From positions 1 through 10,491 of the forward strand of contig JACIWY010000095.1 of assembly GCA_014360745.1 (NCBI GenBank): a DNA stretch of 10,491 nucleotides, in the 5' to 3' direction. The stretch is from Chloroflexota bacterium (GTDB lineage: Bacteria; Chloroflexota; Anaerolineae; UBA1429). The position numbers were made by a program, and so were the translations under genes. How positions within the stretch are numbered: the first letter of the stretch is position 1; each line of letters begins with the position of its first letter. The notes beneath the pieces were generated by a model, which made no database searches, was not told where the DNA came from, and worked only from the letters and a program-made list of their open reading frames with translations. Below are positions 6,690 through 10,491 of the stretch, one piece after another.

Positions 6690-6703
6690 TGAGGCGCTAA
6701 AAT
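6676..6703 (+). promoter_or_regulatory. Weak promoter candidate in front of clpC
   Basis: TTGCCG (6676-6681, 4 of 6) and TAAAAT (6698-6703, 5 of 6) are spaced by 16 bp. The start would be near 6710, leaving a leader of about 50 nt that contains the hairpin at 6717-6742. Such matches occur by chance, and clpC may simply be read through from the upstream operon. Confidence 0.3.
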
Positions 6704-6716
6704 GATCATAGTTTGG

Positions 6717-6742
6717 CCCGGGCTCGGCTTTATGGGCCCGGG
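6717..6742. terminator. GC-rich hairpin in the clpB-clpC gap (attenuator or leader structure)
   Basis: CCCGGGC (6717-6723) pairs perfectly with GCCCGGG (6736-6742) around a 12-nt loop; two G-U pairs can extend the stem outward to 6715-6744. Only TTT follows before CCTGAGGTG, so it would be a poor full terminator. A Shine-Dalgarno GAGGTG (6749-6754) follows at once, ahead of the clpC ATG at 6759. Partial termination, an mRNA processing barrier, or modulation of clpC translation are all possible. Confidence 0.4.
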
Positions 6743-6758
6743 TTTCCTGAGGTGAAAC

Positions 6759-9302
6759 ATGTTGGGATTCGATAGATTTACAGAGCGTGCTCAAGAGGCG
6801 GCCACACGCGCCTATGAGATCATGATGCGGCACAAGCACACGCAGTTGGATACCGAGCACATCCTCCTGGCCCTATTAGAGCAGAGCGATGGCATCGTCT
6901 ATCGCTTGCTCCAAGGGATGAACGTGGATCTGGACAGGATTCGTCGCCGGGTGGACGATGTGCTCTCCGCCAGCGCCCGCTTGGGCGGTGGAATGCCGTT
7001 GCAGCCGCAACAGGTCTATATTACGCCGCGAGTCAAGCGCTTGATGGATCGCGCCAACGAAGAGGCGCACAGGCTGAACGACGAGTTCATCTCCACCGAG
7101 CACCTGTTTCTGGGCATCTTGGCCGATCAAGAGAGCGCGGCTTCGCGCATCTTGAACGATGAGGGCGTCGATTACGACCGCTTTGCCGCGGCGCTGGAAG
7201 AGTTCCGCGGCGGGCGACGTGTTACCAGCGCCAACGCCGAGCAGCGCTTCAGAACGCTGGAAAAGTACAGCCGCGATCTGACCGAATTGGCCCGCGAGGG
7301 CAAGCTGGATCCGGTGATCGGTCGCGAGCGCGAGATCATGCGCGTGTTGCAAGTGCTCTCGCGGCGCACCAAGAACAACCCGGTGCTCATCGGCGATGCG
7401 GGCGTCGGCAAGACGGCCATCGTCGAGGGGCTGGCGCAGAGCATCGTGGCCGGGGATGTGCCCGAGCCTTTGATGAACAAACGGGTCATCTCGCTGGATC
7501 TGGGCGCCATGGTGGCCGGAGCGCGCTTCCGCGGCGAATTTGAAGAGCGGCTCAAGGCCTCGCTCGAGGAGATCAAACAGGCTGAGGGGAACATCATCCT
7601 CTTTATCGATGAGCTGCACACCGTCGTCGGCGCCGGCGCTGCACAAGGGGCCATCGATGCCTCTAACATGATGAAGCCGGCGTTGGCCCGTGGCGAATTG
7701 CAGTGCATCGGCGCCACCACGCTGGACGAGTATCGCCAGTACATCGAGCGCGACGCCGCCCTCGAGCGCCGTTTCGCGCCGGTCTATGTGGAAGAACCGA
7801 CCGTCGAGGAAACGATCGAGATGCTCCGCGGCCTGCGCGAGCGCTATGAGCAACATCACAAGGTCAAGATCACCGATGGCGCTTTGGTAGCGGCGGCCCG
7901 CCTGTCGGACCGTTACGTCAAGGATCGCCATCTGCCCGACAAGGCCATCGACCTGATCGACGAGGCGGCTTCCAAGCTGCGCATCGCCATCCACAGCCTC
8001 CCGCCCGAGCTCAAGGCGCTGAGGCTGGAGCTGCGCAACCTGGCCGCCGAGGAGGAGCAGGCCGGCCAAGAGCGCAACTATGAGCGGGCCGCGCAGTTGC
8101 GCAGCGAGCGCCTGCAAAAGGAGATCGAATTTGCCACCAAGCGCGCCGCTTGGCAAAAGGAACGCGGCCTCGATGAGGTGGTGGATGAAGAGGATGTGGC
8201 CGAGGTGGTGGCCAATTGGACAGGCATCCCCGTGAGCCGGCTGCAAGAGGCCGAGACGCGACGTTTGCTGGAGATGGAGCAACACCTGCGCCGGCGTGTC
8301 GTGGGCCAAGACGAGGCCATCTCCGCCGTGGCCGATGCCATCCGTCGGGCCCGCTCGGGGCTCAAAGATCCGCGTCGCCCCATCGGCAGCTTTATCTTTT
8401 TGGGTTCTAGCGGCGTGGGCAAAACGGAGCTGGCCAAAGCGTTGGCCGAGTTCCTGTTCGACGATCAGGATGCGCTGCTATCCATCGACATGAGCGAGTA
8501 CGGCGAGCGCCATACCGTGTCGCGGCTGGTGGGCGCGCCCCCGGGCTATGTGGGCTATGACGAGGGCGGCCAATTGACCGAGGCCGTGCGTCGGCGCCCC
8601 TATCAGGTGATCCTGTTCGACGAGATCGAAAAGGCACACCCCGACGTATGGAACGCGCTATTGCAGATCTTGGAAGAAGGGCGCTTGACCGACGGCCACG
8701 GACGGGTGGTCGATTTCCGCAACACCGTGATCGTCATGACTTCCAATATCGGCACGCCGATGACCTTGCGCAAGGGCGGAGCTTTGGGCTTCCAGCTCGG
8801 CCCCCAGACCGATGAGGAAAAGCAGTTCGTCTCCGACATTACCGAGAGCCTCAAGCGCACCTTCCGGCCCGAGTTCTTGAACCGCATCGACGAGATCATT
8901 ATCTTTAAACGCTTGACACGCGAGGACGTGATGGCTATCGCCGACATCCAGATGCGCGATCTGGAAGAACGGCTGCGCGAGCAGTGCTTGAGCCTGCGGG
9001 TGACCGAGGCCGCTAAGGGTTGGCTGGCCGACAAGGGCTATGACCCGACCTTTGGCGCACGCCCGCTGCGGCGCACCATCCAGCGCTACGTCGAAAGCCC
9101 GCTCTCGCAACGGCTGCTCGACGGCACCTTCAAGCCGGGCGAGACGGTTCTGGTGGACTTGGACGCCGAACGGGATGAACTGGTGTTCACCCGCGCGCCC
9201 GAGGAGGCCGGCGAAGAGCAGGTTTGCGAGACCACTTCTGAGGCGGTGCAGGTGATGGAGCGCCTCGCCATGCCGGATGCCGGCGACGGTTTGCAGAGTT
9301 GA
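6759..9302 (+). CDS. clpC: ClpC, AAA+ unfoldase of the ClpCP protease
   Basis: Hsp100 unfoldase that feeds substrates to ClpP. Two Clp N-terminal repeats occupy about 1-150. AAA+ domain 1 has Walker A GDAGVGKT (212-219), Walker B with Asp284-Glu285 and pore loop ARFRGEFEE with Phe257 where Tyr is usual. The short middle domain (about 415-465) contains a UVR-like helical hairpin, NYERAAQLRSERLQ (440-453), as in ClpC and unlike ClpB. AAA+ domain 2 has Walker A GSSGVGKT (549-556), Walker B with Asp621-Glu622 and pore GYVGYDEGG (596-604). The ClpP-docking loop is GGALGFQL with LGF at 676-678, a feature ClpB lacks. An acidic tail of about 30 residues closes the protein, ending in tandem stops TGA-TAA. 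At 847 residues it is of normal ClpC size. GAGGTG at 6749-6754 supports the ATG at 6759. clpP and McsA/B-type adaptors are not in the window. Confidence 0.93.
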   Translation: MLGFDRFTERAQEAATRAYEIMMRHKHTQLDTEHILLALLEQSDGIVYRLLQGMNVDLDRIRRRVDDVLSASARLGGGMPLQPQQVYITPRVKRLMDRANEEAHRLNDEFISTEHLFLGILADQESAASRILNDEGVDYDRFAAALEEFRGGRRVTSANAEQRFRTLEKYSRDLTELAREGKLDPVIGREREIMRVLQVLSRRTKNNPVLIGDAGVGKTAIVEGLAQSIVAGDVPEPLMNKRVISLDLGAMVAGARFRGEFEERLKASLEEIKQAEGNIILFIDELHTVVGAGAAQGAIDASNMMKPALARGELQCIGATTLDEYRQYIERDAALERRFAPVYVEEPTVEETIEMLRGLRERYEQHHKVKITDGALVAAARLSDRYVKDRHLPDKAIDLIDEAASKLRIAIHSLPPELKALRLELRNLAAEEEQAGQERNYERAAQLRSERLQKEIEFATKRAAWQKERGLDEVVDEEDVAEVVANWTGIPVSRLQEAETRRLLEMEQHLRRRVVGQDEAISAVADAIRRARSGLKDPRRPIGSFIFLGSSGVGKTELAKALAEFLFDDQDALLSIDMSEYGERHTVSRLVGAPPGYVGYDEGGQLTEAVRRRPYQVILFDEIEKAHPDVWNALLQILEEGRLTDGHGRVVDFRNTVIVMTSNIGTPMTLRKGGALGFQLGPQTDEEKQFVSDITESLKRTFRPEFLNRIDEIIIFKRLTREDVMAIADIQMRDLEERLREQCLSLRVTEAAKGWLADKGYDPTFGARPLRRTIQRYVESPLSQRLLDGTFKPGETVLVDLDAERDELVFTRAPEEAGEEQVCETTSEAVQVMERLAMPDAGDGLQS

Positions 9303-9312
9303 TAAGGCGCCA

Positions 9313-9346
9313 AGGTGTCGGGCAGTTTCCGAACTGCTCGACACCT
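9313..9346 (+). terminator. Hairpin terminator after clpC
   Basis: Positions 9313-9327 pair with 9332-9346 over 15 bp, with one G-U pair and a TCCG loop, starting 11 nt after the clpC stop. The tail, CCCCTTCGCC, is pyrimidine-rich but not a T run, similar to the hairpin at the left edge of the window. A separate promoter candidate follows at 9377, which supports a transcript end here. Confidence 0.65.
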
Positions 9347-9376
9347 CCCCTTCGCCTCGGGCCCTGGTCTCACAGA

Positions 9377-9405
9377 TTGCCTCTCCCCCTTCTTTGGAGT
9401 ATCAT
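9377..9405 (+). promoter_or_regulatory. Candidate sigma70 promoter of glnS
   Basis: TTGCCT (9377-9382, 4 of 6) and TATCAT (9400-9405, 5 of 6) are separated by 17 bp, in the gap between the clpC hairpin and glnS. Transcription would begin near 9412, giving a leader of about 44 nt. I see no T-box or other riboswitch in that leader. Confidence 0.5.
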
Positions 9406-9455
9406 AGAGCAACTTTATTTGGTCGCTTTCTGTGGCCGACCCAGGAGCCAAGAAT

Positions 9456-10491
9456 ATGGCCGACCCATCCACGAACAACGCTGAAAATAGGCCGCTGGAT
9501 TTCATCCGCGAGGTCGTCGAGCAAGACCTGGCCAGCAACAAGTACGCCGGCCGCGTGCATACCCGCTTCCCGCCGGAGCCCAACGGCTATTTGCATATCG
9601 GGCATGCCAAGGCCATCTGCACCAATTTCGGCGTCGCCGCCGATTACGGCGGGCTGTGCAACCTGCGCTTCGACGATACCAACCCCAGCAAAGAGGAAAT
9701 CGAATACGTCGAGGCGATCAAACGAGATGTGCAATGGCTGGGCTTTGATTGGGGAGATCGCCTCTACTACGCTTCGGATTATTTTGACTATCTGTACGCG
9801 TGCGCCGAAGATTTGATCTTGAAGGGCAAGGCCTATGTCGACGATCTGAGCGCCGAAGAGATCCGCGAATATCGCGGCACCTTGACCGAGCCGGGGCGCA
9901 ACAGCCCTTACCGAGATCGCTCTGTTGAGGAAAACCTGGATCTCTTTCGGCGCATGCGCGCCGGCGAATTTGAGGAGGGCTCGCGGGTGTTGCGGGCCAA
10001 GATCGACATGGCCTCGCCGAACATCGTTATGCGCGACCCGGTGCTCTATCGTATCCTCAAGGAACCCCACTACCGCACCGGCGACAAGTGGTGTATCTAT
10101 CCCTTGTACGACTTTACCCATTGTCTATCCGATTCGATCGAGGGGATCACCCATTCGCTGTGCAGCCTCGAATTCGAAAACAACCGAGCGCTGTACGATT
10201 GGATCCTCGAGACGTTGGGCACCTACCAACCCCATCAATACGAATTTGCCCGCCTGGAGCTGACCTACACCGTCCTGGGCAAACGTTACCTGCGCCCCTT
10301 GGTCGAAGCCGGCATCGTCTCGGGGTGGGACGATCCGCGCCTGCCGACGTTGGCCGGAATGCGCCGGCGGGGCTACACCCCCGAGGCTATTCGTGCCTTT
10401 ATGGACGCCATCGGCCTGGCCAAGGCCAACAGCACCGTCGATATCGCGTTATTGGAATACTTTGTGCGGCAAGACCTCAATCGGCGCGCCC
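9456..10491 (+). CDS. glnS: Glutaminyl-tRNA synthetase, 3' end outside the window
   Basis: Class I aminoacyl-tRNA synthetase that charges tRNA-Gln with glutamine in the cytoplasm. 345 codons are visible of an expected 550 or so; the missing part would be the anticodon-binding beta-barrels. The Rossmann catalytic domain begins with RFPPEPNGYLHIGH, holding HIGH at 47-50. Other strong GlnRS signatures are LRFDDTNP (70-77), EYRGTLTEPGRNSPYRDRS (138-156), AKIDMASPNIVMRDPVLYR (181-199), DFTHCLSDSIEGITHSL (219-235) and GWDDPRLPTL (290-299). These separate it from GluRS. The KMSKS-equivalent loop reads VLGKRYL (273-279), where E. coli has VMSKRKL; the catalytic lysine (Lys276) is kept but Ser is Gly. 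AGGAG at 9443-9447 is 8 nt before ATG 9456. It lies 153 nt after clpC, behind a hairpin and its own promoter candidate, so it is probably not part of the stress operon. Confidence 0.96.
   Translation, partial: MADPSTNNAENRPLDFIREVVEQDLASNKYAGRVHTRFPPEPNGYLHIGHAKAICTNFGVAADYGGLCNLRFDDTNPSKEEIEYVEAIKRDVQWLGFDWGDRLYYASDYFDYLYACAEDLILKGKAYVDDLSAEEIREYRGTLTEPGRNSPYRDRSVEENLDLFRRMRAGEFEEGSRVLRAKIDMASPNIVMRDPVLYRILKEPHYRTGDKWCIYPLYDFTHCLSDSIEGITHSLCSLEFENNRALYDWILETLGTYQPHQYEFARLELTYTVLGKRYLRPLVEAGIVSGWDDPRLPTLAGMRRRGYTPEAIRAFMDAIGLAKANSTVDIALLEYFVRQDLNRRA

Noticed and set aside
6674..6695. HAIR operator upstream of clpC
   Set aside because: CTTG and CAAG are present, but the spacing is 6 nt instead of 13 and the flanking bases do not match the consensus.
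6876..8309. 477-codon open frame antisense to clpC
   Set aside because: Same reasoning: it mirrors the ClpC frame and its translation is Leu/Ala/Gln/His-rich without motifs.
9402..10121. 239-codon open frame antisense to glnS
   Set aside because: It covers the glnS start and the HIGH motif region; the + strand protein is unmistakably GlnRS.

Overview
The window is a GC-rich (about 60%) bacterial chromosome segment with seven genes, all on the + strand. All are intact except the last, which runs off the right edge. Gene content and protein style suggest a Chloroflexota (Anaerolineae-like) bacterium: an HspR-type heat-shock repressor, a bacterial eRF1-like protein with a zinc ribbon, full ClpB and ClpC, and a eukaryote-like GlnRS. 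The phylum is inferred from family resemblance by eye, with no database search.

Layout. Positions 1-50 hold a strong hairpin, probably the end of an upstream transcription unit. Positions 124-177 hold an essentially perfect sigma70 promoter (TTGACA, 17 bp, TATAAT) with a partial HspR operator (HAIR-like) just upstream. Then come a CbpA-type J-domain co-chaperone (261-1214), a lipoprotein-type HtrA/Deg serine protease (1233-2456), the repressor HspR (2495-2923), a Vms1/baeRF-like eRF1-family protein overlapping hspR by ATGA (2920-4017), and the disaggregase ClpB (4041-6659). Gaps are 18 nt, 38 nt, an overlap and 23 nt, which reads as one operon. After a 99-nt gap with two inverted repeats and a weak promoter candidate comes the ClpC unfoldase (6759-9302). 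A 15-bp hairpin (9313-9346) then marks the probable end of the stress cluster. A separate promoter candidate (9377-9405) leads into glnS (9456 to the edge).

How it fits together. The locus looks like a self-regulated protein-quality-control operon. HspR would repress its own promoter. The J protein would deliver clients, and may act as HspR co-repressor as CbpA does in Helicobacter. ClpB would disaggregate, ClpC would unfold for ClpP, and HtrA would degrade damaged proteins outside the membrane. The least familiar part is the eRF1-like protein, translationally coupled to hspR. It suggests that release or rescue of stalled nascent chains is part of the heat-shock regulon here. DnaK, GrpE and ClpP are not encoded in the window. 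No tRNA, rRNA, CRISPR array or mobile element was seen.
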